Positions 19,231 through 30,578 of a stretch of DNA of 64,000 nt are shown here, piece by piece. The stretch spans positions 124,001 to 188,000 of the forward strand of contig NZ_FOVZ01000001.1 in NCBI RefSeq assembly GCF_900115295.1, read 5' to 3'. Position 1 is the first letter of the stretch. Every line of letters starts with the position of its first letter. The DNA is from Sphingomonas sp. OK281. GTDB lineage: Bacteria > Pseudomonadota > Alphaproteobacteria > Sphingomonadales > Sphingomonadaceae. The position numbers were made by a program, and so were the translations under genes. The notes beneath the pieces are model-generated. The model did not search any database, was not told the origin of the DNA, and saw only the letters and a program-made list of their open reading frames with translations.

Positions 19231-20781
19231 CCGCCGCTCTCCAGGACCACGGCATCGACCAAGGCGCCGAGCAAACCGGCGAACCCGAAGCCCCCCCCGC
19301 AAACCGCCCCCGATCACCCCGCCCCCCCGCAAGCCGACCCCGCCGCGCAAGCCGATCCCGCCCCGCGCGCCTACATCCCAGCCACCCCGACCCGCTACAC
19401 CCAGCGCAGCGACGGCTGGACCCCGGATCGCCAGCGCGGCTTCCTTGAGCGCATCGCCGAGGGCGCCACCGTCGACGAAGCCAGCGCCAGCGTCGGCCTC
19501 TCGCCCGGTGCCGCCTACACGCTGCGGCGTCGCGCGGCAGGCGCAGCGTTCGCGCTCGGCTGGGACGCCGCCAAGCTGGTCGCGCGGCCGATCGTCGCCG
19601 AAACGCTCTTCCTCCGCGCGATCGCCGGCCAGACCGAGCGCGTCACCAGGCCCGACGGCGAAGTGATCGAGCGCCACCGCTACGACAACCGCCTCGCCAT
19701 GTCCTTGCTTAACCGGCTCGACCGCCACGCCGACGCCACCGAGACCGCCAACGCCGCCACCCGGATGGTCGCCGCCGAATTCGACGCCTTCCTCGACATC
19801 ATCGCGCGCGACGCCGGCCCCGCCCGCGCCGGCCTGTTCCTCGGCGAACGTCTCGATGCCGACGCCATACAGGCGGGGGCGGGGGCAGGGCCAGGAACGG
19901 GATCAGCGCCGAGCGCAGCCGAAGCGGCAATGGCGCCGATCCTCGCGCTCGCCCGCGCGGACCGCTGGCTGCGCAGCGCCGCCGGCGTCGCGTCCGGGAT
20001 CGACGTCAGCGATCTCGATCCCGCCGCCCGCGCCGGCTGGACCGCCGCGCAATGGGCGCGCGCCGAAGCCGCCGGCCTGCTCCGCCTCGCCCCCGAACCG
20101 GAGCCCGAAACGCCTCCCGCCGCCGCGCCCCCCGACGCGCTCCCCGACGCACCCCCCAACGCACCCACGCCTGCCGCGGAAACCGCGCCAGCGTCGGCAC
20201 TTCCTATACTTCACTCGGATATGCACGAGGGTCGCATCGGCGATTGTCCGGTCTGGTACGACCATGTCGCCGAGCGGTGGCGCACCTGCTTCCCCCCGCC
20301 GCGGCCCTATTTCGGCGAAGAGGACGGGGCGTTCGGCGACGACGACTACAGCCGCGAATGTTCGGACGACGAGGGGATTATCCTCGAAGCGCCGCGCGAC
20401 CGCGAGATCGCCGAGCGTGTCGTCACCGAGAGCGCGGACCGCGACACGTGGTTCGTCGGCTTTGCGATCGACGCGGGGCTGGTCGACGCAGAAGCAGCGC
20501 AAGCCAGTGGCACCACCGATGCGCGCCGCGTCGCGGGGCTGGCCTGGGCGTTCGATCCGCCGCGCCCACCCGACATCGAACCGGAGCCCGAGCCCGAGCC
20601 GCAACGGACTGCGCCAGCCGCCGCCGATCCCGATCAGTCGCAAGGCGCGGACGATCCGCCGCTGCGGCTCGCCGGGCCTGCACCCAATTCCCGTATCGGG
20701 CGTTCTCCCGCCGTCACTCCTTTACTCGACGGGAACCCCCATGAGCATCTTCAGCAAGATCAAGTCCGCCATCTTTGGTGA
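19227..20781 (+). pseudogene. Frameshifted HTH / terminase-small-subunit-like gene
   Basis: Two frames together make one sensible protein. A GTG at 19227 overlapping the previous stop opens VTAALQDHGIDQGAEQTGEPEAPP. The conserved part lies in the next frame, already recognisable from 19369: RYTQRSDGWTPDRQRGFLERIAE, then ATVDEASASVGLSPGAAYTLRRR, and ETLFLRAIAGQTERV, EVIERHRYDNRLAMSLLNRL. That layout (HTH-like helix pair, R..D.RLAM.LL) recurs in sphingomonad hypothetical proteins. The 8-C run at 19291-19298 (or the 7-C run at 19322-19328) is the likely slip site; removing one C restores a single frame of about 517 codons. The frame-1 part has no ATG start before 19663 (GTG). The tail is acidic and runs 41 bp into the next gene. 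Confidence 0.6.
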
Positions 20782-21187
20782 GAAGGGTCCGCTCGGCAGC
20801 GGTCATTTCGGCACGCCCAAGGCTACACCCGCACCGGCGCCCGCGCCGCAGACCACTGCCGCACAGCCTGCACCGACACCCGCCGCACCGGCGCCCACAG
20901 CCCCGGCTCCGCAGGCCGCGCCCGCCCAGGCAGTCGACGTCGAAGCCGTTCTCTCGGGCATCGCCTCGAAGAAGGGATCGGACCTCAACTGGCGCACCTC
21001 GATCGTCGACCTGATGAAGCTTCTCGATCTCGATTCGAGCCTCGACAACCGCAAGGAGCTCGCCACCGAGCTCGGCTATACCGGCGCGAAGGACGGCAGC
21101 GCGGAGATGAACATGTGGCTGATCAAGGCCGTGATGCGCGAGCTGGAGAAGAACGGCGGCACCGTGCCGGCAAACCTCAAGGATTGA
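20741..21187 (+). CDS. DUF3597 protein
   Basis: The 148-residue protein starts MSIFSKIKSAIFG, the standard opening of DUF3597 proteins. An Ala/Pro/Thr-rich low-complexity linker follows (about residues 30-62), then the conserved C-terminal domain (DVEAVLSGIASKKGSDLNWRTSIVDLMKLLDLDSS, LATELGYTG, MNMWLIKAVMRELEKNGG). The family is uncharacterised; the domain looks like a small helical bundle. The start at 20741 overlaps the end of the preceding frameshifted gene by 41 bp. A CGGCGCCGG/CCGGCGCCG hairpin follows (21196-21223). Confidence 0.85.
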   Translation: MSIFSKIKSAIFGEKGPLGSGHFGTPKATPAPAPAPQTTAAQPAPTPAAPAPTAPAPQAAPAQAVDVEAVLSGIASKKGSDLNWRTSIVDLMKLLDLDSSLDNRKELATELGYTGAKDGSAEMNMWLIKAVMRELEKNGGTVPANLKD

Positions 21188-21264
21188 CGGTGTTTCGGCG
21201 CCGGCAACCAAATCCCGGCGCCGAGCATTGCGGTTGCAGTATCAACCCTCTGAAAGGACACGAA

Positions 21265-21678
21265 ATGCGCGTTGCGATGCTGGGCCTGCTGGCCGCCTCC
21301 ACCTTGGTTGCCGGCTGCGTCGGCGACGGGGGCAGCCGCTACGGCGTCGACCCGCGCTATCGCTCCTACGACTATAACCGGCCGGATCCCGCCTATGGCA
21401 GCTACGACGCCGGCCGCTATTACCGCGACGACCGCCGCTACCGCGAGCGCCGCCTGTCGCGCAACGAACGCGTCTACCGCGGCAACGACGGCCGGTATTA
21501 TTGCCGCCGCAACGATGGCACCACGGGCTTGATCGTCGGCGGAGTCGCGGGTGGTGTGCTCGGCAACGTCATCGCTCCGGGCGGCTCGGGCCTGCTCGGT
21601 ACCGTCCTCGGTGCTGCGGGCGGTGCTCTAGCCGGCCGTGCAATCGACCGGTCCAGCAACGAGACCCGCTGCCGTTAA
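21265..21678 (+). CDS. Lipoprotein with glycine-zipper segment
   Basis: The 137-residue product has a lipoprotein signal with lipobox LVAGC (lipidation Cys near residue 18). It then has a Tyr/Arg/Asp-rich region (many RYY and RDDRRY repeats) and a C-terminal glycine-zipper pair (GLIVGGVAGGVLGNVI, GLLGTVLGAAGGALAGRAID) like the 2TM Gly-zipper/Rick_17kDa-type envelope lipoproteins. It probably sits in the outer membrane facing the periplasm. AAAGGA lies 6 nt upstream of the start. A rho-independent terminator follows at 21685-21718. Confidence 0.8.
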   Translation: MRVAMLGLLAASTLVAGCVGDGGSRYGVDPRYRSYDYNRPDPAYGSYDAGRYYRDDRRYRERRLSRNERVYRGNDGRYYCRRNDGTTGLIVGGVAGGVLGNVIAPGGSGLLGTVLGAAGGALAGRAIDRSSNETRCR

Positions 21679-21684
21679 GTCCCT

Positions 21685-21718
21685 CGACCGGCGTCGAAAT
21701 ATCGGCGCCGGTCGTTTT
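21685..21718 (+). terminator. Terminator after the Gly-zipper lipoprotein gene
   Basis: A perfect 9-bp stem CGACCGGCG (21685-21693) / CGCCGGTCG (21706-21714) is followed directly by TTTT. Confidence 0.75.
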
Positions 21719-21956
21719 GAATTCTCGTCGCTACCGGCGCCGCGCGCGAAAATAATATCTGCGGTAATCGGTGCAGTTCTTGACCCATTTTACCGGTAAG
21801 ATTTGCAATTCGGGCGGTCTTGGCCCATATAGCGCTCAGCTACAGTCGCATATCGACGGTTCTTGGCGCTTTGCGGCACCTTTCTCCTTCTTTCCCTGCT
21901 CCGCGGCACGGGTCGCCCGAACGTCGGGTTACTCTCTACTAAGAAGGAGCCACTTC

Positions 21957-22169
21957 ATGGCTATCACCGGAACCGTCAAGTTTTTCAACGCCGACAAGGG
22001 CTATGGCTTCATCGCGCCGGATGGCGGCGGCAACGATGCATTCGTGCACATCACCGCGGTTGAGCGCGCCGGCATGCCGACGCTGAACCAGAACCAGCGC
22101 GTCACCTACGAGCTCGAGCCCGACAAGCGTGGCAAGCAGTCGGCCGTGAACCTCCAGCCAGCCGATTGA
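21957..22169 (+). CDS. Cold-shock protein (CspA family)
   Basis: This 70-residue single cold-shock domain is an RNA chaperone that binds single-stranded RNA or DNA. RNP1 is KGYGFIAP (residues 14-21) and RNP2 is DAFVHI (residues 27-32). The ATG at 21957 follows AAGAAGGAG and is preferred over the frame from 21771. About 240 bp separate the previous terminator from the start, leaving room for the long structured leader common in cold-shock genes. No domain duplication is present, unlike the two-domain CspA proteins of many alphaproteobacteria. Confidence 0.95.
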   Translation: MAITGTVKFFNADKGYGFIAPDGGGNDAFVHITAVERAGMPTLNQNQRVTYELEPDKRGKQSAVNLQPAD

Positions 22170-22274
22170 TCTCGCTGGCGGATTACGGTCCGCCGACCTG
22201 ATCTCGGTTGCGATGCGGTGGCCATAACGGTCGCCGCATCACCCCTTTGAAATTTCCCGCAGGAGCGCACCAGC

Positions 22275-22505
22275 ATGGCCGATAATCCAGAATTTTACCG
22301 GGCCCGCGCTGATGAAGAGCGTCGCAACGGCGATGCCGCCCTCCTCGACAACGTCCGTGACCGCTGCCGCCGCGCCGAAAAGGCTTGGGACGACATGGCC
22401 TCACGCGCCGAACGCACCCAGATCCTCCGCGCCGCCCGCGAAGCCGCCCCTCCCGGTGGCGAACGCATGATGATCGGCACCCCGTCGATGGTCCCCGCAG
22501 AGTAA
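22275..22505 (+). CDS. Small hypothetical protein
   Basis: This 76-residue, highly charged, helix-prone protein (MADNPEFYRARADEERRNGDAALLDNVRDRCRRAEKAWDDMASRAERTQ in parts) ends in MMIGTPSMVPAE. It has no signal or membrane segment. AGGAG lies 10 nt upstream, and a strong terminator follows 29 bp after its stop. The pattern FYR.RA.EER..G..A.L.NVR.RC.RAE..W..MA.RAER is one I associate with sphingomonad conserved hypothetical proteins. Function unknown. Confidence 0.7.
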   Translation: MADNPEFYRARADEERRNGDAALLDNVRDRCRRAEKAWDDMASRAERTQILRAAREAAPPGGERMMIGTPSMVPAE

Positions 22506-22533
22506 GCGGAATCTCCGAGGTTCGATTTGTTTG

Positions 22534-22574
22534 AAAGAAAAACCCGGTGCAGCGATGCATCCGGGTTTTTCTTT
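22534..22574. terminator. Strong bidirectional terminator
   Basis: AAAGAAAAACCCGG (22534-22547) and CCGGGTTTTTCTTT (22561-22574) form a perfect 14-bp outer stem. An inner TGCA/TGCA pair encloses a small loop. T-tracts exist in both directions. Confidence 0.9.
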
Positions 22575-22591
22575 GTGATCTTTAGACAGAA

Positions 22592-22738
22592 TGGTTCGCG
22601 CAGAGGCGCAGAGGCGCAGAGGCGCAGAGAGGGCGGAGCTTCTAGCTGAACCGCAGGTTCCCGAAATCAAATGTGATATCCGCAGCTCAACCCAGAACGC
22701 AACACCTCCGCGTCCTCTGCGCCTCTTCGTGAACCAAC
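22592..22738. repeat. GCAGAGGC tandem and inverted repeat
   Basis: The block starts GGTTCGCGCAGAGGCGCAGA and repeats the octamer GCAGAGGC about four times. It ends with the inverted counterpart CCTCTGCGCCTCTTCGTGAA about 120 bp later. The arms could pair over roughly 20 bp with few mismatches. It lies between two oppositely oriented genes and carries no ORF of interest. Confidence 0.75.
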
Positions 22739-22818
22739 TTCTTTGTCTAGCAAGTTGGCTGCCAGAAGGCATCCGTTGAACACCCCTGACACAGTACCGT
22801 GGAAGTGATCGCGGCGGC

Positions 22819-23823
22819 CTACTTCAGCGGCTTACCCGAATCCTTCCACCGGTCGAGGATCTGCGATTCTGGTGGAAGCATGTCGGAAACAGCCGGTACT
22901 GCCGGTGCCTGAGTAGCGGCCTTGGCCTGCGCAACATTCGCCACCACCGTAGCCGGCACTGGCACGGACACCGCCCCCGCAGTCGCAGCAGCGATCATCT
23001 GCGGCGTCGGCGGTGCGATTGGTTGCACGGACATATGCGGCCCAGGCACCGGTTCGCCGCCAGCGTAGCGCTGGTTAAACGCAGCCGAAGTACCCCAATA
23101 CCCCTTCCACCGATGGAAGAAATGTGCACCGACGACGTCGGTCATCACCATGCTCCGGTTCCAAGCAGGCGTCACGGCATAGGTATGATAGTGCGTCGCC
23201 AGCCCGACTGGCGCATAGACATAGCCGGCGAGCGCCATGCCGGCCGCGCGAGCCGCGCGCACCCAGGCGGCGCGCGCCGGCACCCGCGCCATCGCGCCGT
23301 CGCACGCGAAGCTGAACTGGCAGCCGGCATGTTCCGAGCCCTGGTACACCACGCCGCATACCGTCCCCGGAAATGCCGGATGCCGCGCACGATTGAGAAT
23401 GACCTGTGCCACAGCCTGCTGGCCCGCATCGGGTTCCGACGCCGCTTCGTAATAGATCGCGGCAGTCAGGCATTGCAGCGCGCGATCGCGGTCCAGTGCC
23501 GATGCGCCGGCCATCGAGAAGGGCCGTGCCGGGACGATACCCGCGTCGAGCGTGGCGTCGGCCGGGATCGGAAGGTTGGGGAGGTCGATGGTTCCCGTAA
23601 CACCAGCCGCAGGGGCGGCGATCTCCTGCTCGGCCAGCGTAGCGGCGGGGGATGGAACCGTGGCCGGAGAGGCGGCGCTGGCGCGGTCGTTCGCCGCGTT
23701 TCGCGCCGACATCGCCCGGAGCGCAGCATGCGCAGAAATTCCGGCGCCGATGATCAGCACCGTGACGACCATCGCCGCCCAGATGCGCTTCATCAGCCGA
23801 ACCGTCTGCAACCGAACGCGCAA
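22819..23823 (-). CDS. SleB-like cell-wall hydrolase
   Basis: The protein is 334 residues from 23823, or 324 from the alternative start at 23793 (MKRIWAAM), which gives a cleaner membrane anchor. After the hydrophobic N-terminus (VVTVLIIGAGISAHAAL) and an Ala/Pro linker comes the Hydrolase_2 (SleB) domain. It shows CLTAAIYYEAASEPDAGQQAVAQVILNR with the catalytic Glu of YYEA, FPGTVCGVVYQGS, CQFSFACDG, and ATHYHTYAV. These enzymes cleave peptidoglycan glycan strands. A Pro/Ala/Val-rich tail follows. It is the last gene of the long minus-strand series, 126 bp after the M16 protease. Confidence 0.88.
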   Translation of the reverse strand: MRVRLQTVRLMKRIWAAMVVTVLIIGAGISAHAALRAMSARNAANDRASAASPATVPSPAATLAEQEIAAPAAGVTGTIDLPNLPIPADATLDAGIVPARPFSMAGASALDRDRALQCLTAAIYYEAASEPDAGQQAVAQVILNRARHPAFPGTVCGVVYQGSEHAGCQFSFACDGAMARVPARAAWVRAARAAGMALAGYVYAPVGLATHYHTYAVTPAWNRSMVMTDVVGAHFFHRWKGYWGTSAAFNQRYAGGEPVPGPHMSVQPIAPPTPQMIAAATAGAVSVPVPATVVANVAQAKAATQAPAVPAVSDMLPPESQILDRWKDSGKPLK

Positions 23824-23949
23824 CCGCTTACCTCGTACCAGCCCTATCGAGCGTTACTAACGTCCGGCATAGCCGATTTGGCCGGATCGATCGCGCACGG
23901 ATTCCATCCGTCCCACCGCGGGACGGACAGTCACCGTAGCGCCAATCGC

Positions 23950-26781
23950 TTACCGTAAGGTTGCAGTGTCCAGCTTCAGCGCAGCTTCGGGAATAACCTC
24001 GACGTTCGGATAGGCTTTGCGCAGCGGCTCGATAAACTGCTTGGCGTCGCCCACCACGACGATGCTCGCTGCCTTCGGATCGAGCAAGGCGACCGCCGCG
24101 GCCTGCACCGCCGCCGGATCGACCGCGCCGACCGCACCGGTGTAGCGCTGGAGCTCGCCTAGCGGCACGCCGTTCTGGACATAGGCGCCGAGGATACCGG
24201 CAACGCCCGACGTCGTCTCGATTCCGCGCCCGAAATTGCCGACCAGCACGGCCTTGCGCGTGTCGAGCTCTGCCGCAGGCACCGGGGACGCCCCCATCCG
24301 CGTCATCTCGGCGGCGATCAGCGTCACCACTTCCGCGGCGGTCGGGTTCTTGGTCTGCGTCCGCGCCGCGACCGTGCCCTGCGTCTTCCCCGCATCGAGT
24401 CCGCTGCCCGCGCCATAGGCCAGCCCACGTTTGATCCGGATCTCCTGGTTCAACCGCGACGAGAAGCCACCGCCAAGCACCGTGTTGCCGACAGCCAACG
24501 GATAATAGCGTGCGTCCGAGCGCGCGATCGCCGGCCGGGCAACCACGACGCCGGCCTGACCCGCTTCGGGCATGTCCACCACAATTACGCGCCGCTTCGG
24601 GTACGCGACCTGCGGAGCGTTCGCCGCCGCTGCGCCGCTCGATTTCCAGCTACCGAATTGCGCCTCCGCCAAGGCCTTGGCACGCGCCGCGGTGACATCG
24701 CCGACCATGATCAGCGTCGCCTGGCCCGGCTGAAAACTTCGCGCATACGCCGCCGTGATATCGGCCCGCGTGATCGCCTTCAACGATAGCGGCGTGCCCC
24801 CGTTCGGCGCGCCATAAGGCGACGCACCAAGCACCGCACGATCCGCAACCAGGCCCGCGACCTGCGCCGGGTCCTTCAACGCCAGCGTCACCGCGTCGAC
24901 CTGTTGAGTCCGCGCGCGTTCGATCTCCTCGGGCGCAAAGGCCGGATTGATCGCGACGTCGGCGAGGATAGCCATCGCGGGCGCAAGCTGGTCCGACTTC
25001 ACAGTCACGTCTACCGCTGCGCCATCGCTGCCAGCCGAACTGCCGATCGATCCGCCAAGTCCCTCGACCGCGCGCGCGATCTGTGTCGCCGACCGCGTCT
25101 TCGTACCCTTGGTGAGCAGTTCCGCCGACAGGCTGCTGACGCCGGCGCGGTTCGCGGGATCGGTCGCCGCACCACCAGCCGTCACCAGATACGCGGTGAC
25201 GATTGGCAGGTCATGCCGCTCGACGGTCACCAGCCGCATGCCGTTGGCCAGCCGTACCTCCACCGGCTGCGGGATCGTCGGCGATACCGGTGCGCTCGGC
25301 GCAGGCGGCTGGACACGCTGGCCTTCGGGCGCAGGCGTCACGATCTCGATATTCGCCGGCGCCTTCAGGTCCGCGACCTGCACCGTCGGCGCAATCGTGA
25401 TCGTATCGGCGATACCGCCCGCAGGCTTTGCCGCGATCGGCATGTACCGGATCGTCGCTGACTGGTTGTCGCCAAGATATTTCCGCGCGACACGCTGGAT
25501 ATCCGCCGCCGTCACCCGCGAGATCGCCGCCAACTGCTTGTCAGCCGCCCGCGGATCACCGTCGATCAGCACCGCCGCAGCCAGAGTGCTCGCCTTGCCC
25601 TCGGCGGTCTCGCGCGACTGGATCGACTGAGTCAGGATTTCGTTCTTCGCCTCGGCGAGCTCAGCCGCGGTCACCGGCGCATCGCGGAACCGGGCGATCT
25701 CGCGCTTCAACGCAGCTTCACCGGCCTCGACCGTCTTGCCGCTTGCGAGGATCGCGTAGACAACCATGTTGCCGGTCGCTTGCTTTGTATCGAGGAACGC
25801 CTCGGCCGACTGCGCAAGCTGGTCGCGGTACACGACGCTCTCGTACAGGCGTGAACTCTCGCCGGTCGCCAGCACTGCCTTCAACACCATCAGCGCAGGG
25901 ATATCCGCGTCGCGGTCCGGCGGCAGGTGATAGCTGACCAGCACGGCGGGAAGCGGCGTGTTCGGCTCGTACACGGTCCGCTTCACCGCCGCCGTTCGCG
26001 CGGGCTCGGCAACCGTCACGCGCGGGATGGCAGCGGAAGGCTTCTTGATGCCCGCGAAATACTGGTCGACCCAGTTGTTCAACTGCGCCGGATCGAAGTT
26101 ACCCGACACGACCAGAATCGCATTGTCCGGCCGATAATAGGTCGCGTGGAAGGCGCGGACGTCGTCGATCCCGGCGGCTTCCAGATTCTCCAGGCTGCCG
26201 ATCGTCCCGCGCGCATAGGGGTGCGCGGAATACGCGAGCGCCGGATAATAGAGTGAAAACAGCTTGCCGTACGGCCGCGACAGCGTGCTCTGGCGAAGTT
26301 CCTCCTTCACCACGTCACGCTCCGACCCGAAGCTCTTGGGCTCGACGACGAGGCTAGCCATCCGGTCGGCCTCCGCGAACAACAGCCGCTGGAGGTGGTT
26401 GGCCGGAATTACCTCGTAATAATTGGTATAGTCGTCATTGGTCGACGCATTGTTGTAGCCGCCGACATCCTCGGTCAGCCGATCCATCTGCTCCGACACC
26501 AGGTTGCGCGTCGACTTGAACATCAGGTGCTCGAACATGTGCGCGAACCCGGACTTGCCCTTGGGGTCGTCCTTTGATCCGACATCGTACCACACCTGCA
26601 CCGACACATTGGGCGTACCGGTATCGCGGATCGCATAGACGCGCAGGCCATTCGGCAGGGTGCGCTCGGTATAGGCGATCGGCTTTACCGAAACCTGCGT
26701 TGGGACAGGTGCGGTCTGCGCCACCCCCGCTACGGGAAGACATGCTGCGGTCAGCAGCAACGCGGAGCGGAAGAGGCGCAT
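23950..26781 (-). CDS. Periplasmic M16 zinc protease (tandem domains)
   Basis: The 943-residue protein has a signal peptide (MRLFRSALLLTAACLPVAGVAQ) and two M16 halves. The N-terminal half has the inverted zinc motif HMFEH (His81, Glu84, His85) in GFAHMFEHLMF, followed by the NA.T..D.T.Y and E...V..E...S elements of pitrilysin-type peptidases. The second half (VRLANGMRLVTVERHDLPIVTAYL...) lacks HxxEH, as expected for the non-catalytic domain. It probably degrades peptides in the periplasm. The start is 8 bp after the small membrane-protein gene, so it is part of the tgt operon. Confidence 0.93.
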   Translation of the reverse strand: MRLFRSALLLTAACLPVAGVAQTAPVPTQVSVKPIAYTERTLPNGLRVYAIRDTGTPNVSVQVWYDVGSKDDPKGKSGFAHMFEHLMFKSTRNLVSEQMDRLTEDVGGYNNASTNDDYTNYYEVIPANHLQRLLFAEADRMASLVVEPKSFGSERDVVKEELRQSTLSRPYGKLFSLYYPALAYSAHPYARGTIGSLENLEAAGIDDVRAFHATYYRPDNAILVVSGNFDPAQLNNWVDQYFAGIKKPSAAIPRVTVAEPARTAAVKRTVYEPNTPLPAVLVSYHLPPDRDADIPALMVLKAVLATGESSRLYESVVYRDQLAQSAEAFLDTKQATGNMVVYAILASGKTVEAGEAALKREIARFRDAPVTAAELAEAKNEILTQSIQSRETAEGKASTLAAAVLIDGDPRAADKQLAAISRVTAADIQRVARKYLGDNQSATIRYMPIAAKPAGGIADTITIAPTVQVADLKAPANIEIVTPAPEGQRVQPPAPSAPVSPTIPQPVEVRLANGMRLVTVERHDLPIVTAYLVTAGGAATDPANRAGVSSLSAELLTKGTKTRSATQIARAVEGLGGSIGSSAGSDGAAVDVTVKSDQLAPAMAILADVAINPAFAPEEIERARTQQVDAVTLALKDPAQVAGLVADRAVLGASPYGAPNGGTPLSLKAITRADITAAYARSFQPGQATLIMVGDVTAARAKALAEAQFGSWKSSGAAAANAPQVAYPKRRVIVVDMPEAGQAGVVVARPAIARSDARYYPLAVGNTVLGGGFSSRLNQEIRIKRGLAYGAGSGLDAGKTQGTVAARTQTKNPTAAEVVTLIAAEMTRMGASPVPAAELDTRKAVLVGNFGRGIETTSGVAGILGAYVQNGVPLGELQRYTGAVGAVDPAAVQAAAVALLDPKAASIVVVGDAKQFIEPLRKAYPNVEVIPEAALKLDTATLR

Positions 26782-26789
26782 GAAGATCC

Positions 26790-28600
<1,811 letters not shown>

Positions 28601-28604
<4 letters not shown>

Positions 28605-29626
28605 GGCAGCAGAAGCGAGGCGTCGCCATAGCTGTAGAAGCGATACTTCTCAGCGATCGCATGTGCATAGGCCGCCTGCATCCGCTTGCGCCCCATCAGC
28701 GCCGACACCAGCATGAACAACGTCGAGCGCGGCAGGTGAAAATTGGTCATCAAGCCGTCGATGCCGCGGAACCGGTATCCCGGCGTGATGAAGATCGCAG
28801 TGTCGCCGTCGAAGGGGCGGATTACGTCGTCCTCACCGGTCGCGCTCTCGATCAGCCGCAACGACGTCGTCCCGACCGCGATCACACGACCACCGTTCGC
28901 GCGCACCGCGTTCAACCGGTCGGCGGTGGCGGCATCGATCCGGCCCCACTCAGCGTGCATCTTGTGCTCGGTCGTATCGGTCGCCTTGACCGGCAGAAAC
29001 GTGCCCGCGCCGACATGCAGCGTCAGCGTCGCATGCTCGATCCCCGCAGCCTCGAGCGCCGCCATTAACTTCGGCGTGAAGTGCAACGCTGCCGTCGGCG
29101 CCGCGACCGCACCCGGCTCGGACGCGAACATCGTCTGGTAATCGTCCGCATCGCGGGCGTCGGTCGGGCGCTTGCCAGCGATATACGGGGGCAGGGGCAT
29201 GTGGCCCGCGCGCTCCAGCAGCAGTTCGACCGGTTCGTCGCCCGCGAACACCAGCGCGTAACTGCCGTCGTCCTCGCGATCGACCGCCGCTGCGCTGACG
29301 CCGTTGCCGAACTCGATCACGTCGCCGTCGTGTAGTCGCCGTGCGTTGCGAATGAACGCGCGCCAGCGCCGCGGCCCCTCGCGCTTGTGCAAGGTCGCGC
29401 CGATCTTGGCGTCGCCCCGCCGCCCGTCGAGCTGCGCGGGGATCACGCGCGTATCGTTGAACACGAGCATGTCGCCGCGCCGCAGCAGCGATGGCAGGTC
29501 CGACACGCCCGCATCGCGGGTCGCGTCACCTTCGAGCACCAGCATCCGTGCAGCATCGCGCGGCGCCGCGGGGCGGAGCGCGATATTGTCGGTCGGCAGG
29601 TCGAAGTCGAAAAGGTCGACGTTCAA
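28601..29626 (-). CDS. queA: S-adenosylmethionine:tRNA ribosyltransferase-isomerase
   Basis: QueA transfers and rearranges the ribosyl group of SAM onto preQ1-tRNA, forming epoxyqueuosine. The 341-residue product has the family landmarks [95 protein letters not shown] and [16 protein letters not shown]. It begins 7 bp after the peptidyl-prolyl isomerase gene and is translationally coupled to the EF-hand gene. Confidence 0.97.
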
Positions 29627-29633
29627 CGTGGAG

Positions 29634-30365
29634 TCACTTCTTTGCAGGAGCCTTCTTTACCGGCGCCTTGCGAACGGCCGGCGCGAGCTTTGGCTTGGCG
29701 GCGTTCGGCCCCGAAGCCGTACCCGGCAACGTCACCGGTGCACCGAGCGCGGGGGCAGGCGGCCCAGCCATATACGCCGGAGGATTATCCGCCGCGATAT
29801 AGGCGTGGACGATCCGCGACGGGTTCGCCGGTGGCTCGCCACGCTCGATCGCGTCGACATACTGCATCCCGTCGAGCACGCGACCGAACACGGTGTATTT
29901 CTTGTCGAGGCTCAGCCGCGGCTGGAAGACGATGAAGAACTGGCTGTTGGCGCTGTCCTCCTTGTCCGACCGCGCCGCCGATACGGCACCGCGGACGTGC
30001 GGCAGGTAGTTGAACTCCGCCTTCACGTCGGGCAGCGTCGAGCCACCGGTGCCGTCGCCCTTGGGATCGCCGCCCTGCGCCATGAACCCGTCGATCACGC
30101 GGTGGAACGCGAGCCCGTCATAGAAATGCTGGCGGGTGAGCGTCTTGATCCGCTCGACCATCAGCGGCGCGACGTCGGGCCGCAGCCAGATCGTCACGCG
30201 CCCGCCGGTCGACAGATCCAGCAGCAACAAATTCTGCGTGTCGGTCGTCAACGGCGGCGTCTTGCGCTCCTCGGCGACCACGACGTCCTTCTTCTTCTGC
30301 GCTGCATCCGCCGGCACCGTGACCAGGCACCCGAGCAACGCGAACATTCCGACGAAAAAGCGCAT
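29634..30365 (-). CDS. Periplasmic cyclophilin-type peptidyl-prolyl isomerase
   Basis: The 243-residue protein starts [22 protein letters not shown], a Sec signal; the upstream extension to 30437 lies in noncoding sequence. The cyclophilin core shows [28 protein letters not shown], with the catalytic Arg in FHRV, then NSQFFIVF and [11 protein letters not shown]. The C-terminus is a Lys/Pro/Ala-rich tail ([14 protein letters not shown]). It should catalyse proline isomerisation of exported proteins. It heads the queA-tgt group, 7 bp before queA. Confidence 0.93.
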   Translation of the reverse strand: MRFFVGMFALLGCLVTVPADAAQKKKDVVVAEERKTPPLTTDTQNLLLLDLSTGGRVTIWLRPDVAPLMVERIKTLTRQHFYDGLAFHRVIDGFMAQGGDPKGDGTGGSTLPDVKAEFNYLPHVRGAVSAARSDKEDSANSQFFIVFQPRLSLDKKYTVFGRVLDGMQYVDAIERGEPPANPSRIVHAYIAADNPPAYMAGPPAPALGAPVTLPGTASGPNAAKPKLAPAVRKAPVKKAPAKK

Positions 30366-30446
30366 CAAATTCCCACTCGAAAGAGGCCCGGCGCAACCAG
30401 GCTGCCGCCACTTAGAGCAAATCCCCGCTTGCGCCAATCTGAACGT

Positions 30447-30571
30447 GAGGGGGGATCACTGCTCCCTCCCTGGAAGGGAAGGGCTGTGAATGGGTAGGCC
30501 CGCTTGAACCACGACCGTTCGATCAGGCGGAACCCTACCCACCCCCAACCCCTGCCTTCCAGGGATGGGCG
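30447..30571. repeat. Intergenic inverted repeat (CCTCCCTGGAAGGGA type)
   Basis: CTCCCTCCCTGGAAGGGAAG, then GGGTAGG, faces CCTACCC and CTGCCTTCCAGGGATGGG. Each half is itself a small palindrome. It separates coaD from the isomerase gene and probably divides the minus-strand series into two transcription units. Confidence 0.7.
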
Positions 30572-30578
30572 AAGGAAC

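Noticed and set aside
19208..19666. 152-codon plus-strand frame overlapping the frameshifted gene
   Set aside because: Pro/Arg/Ser-only composition; the other frame carries the recognisable HTH-like protein.
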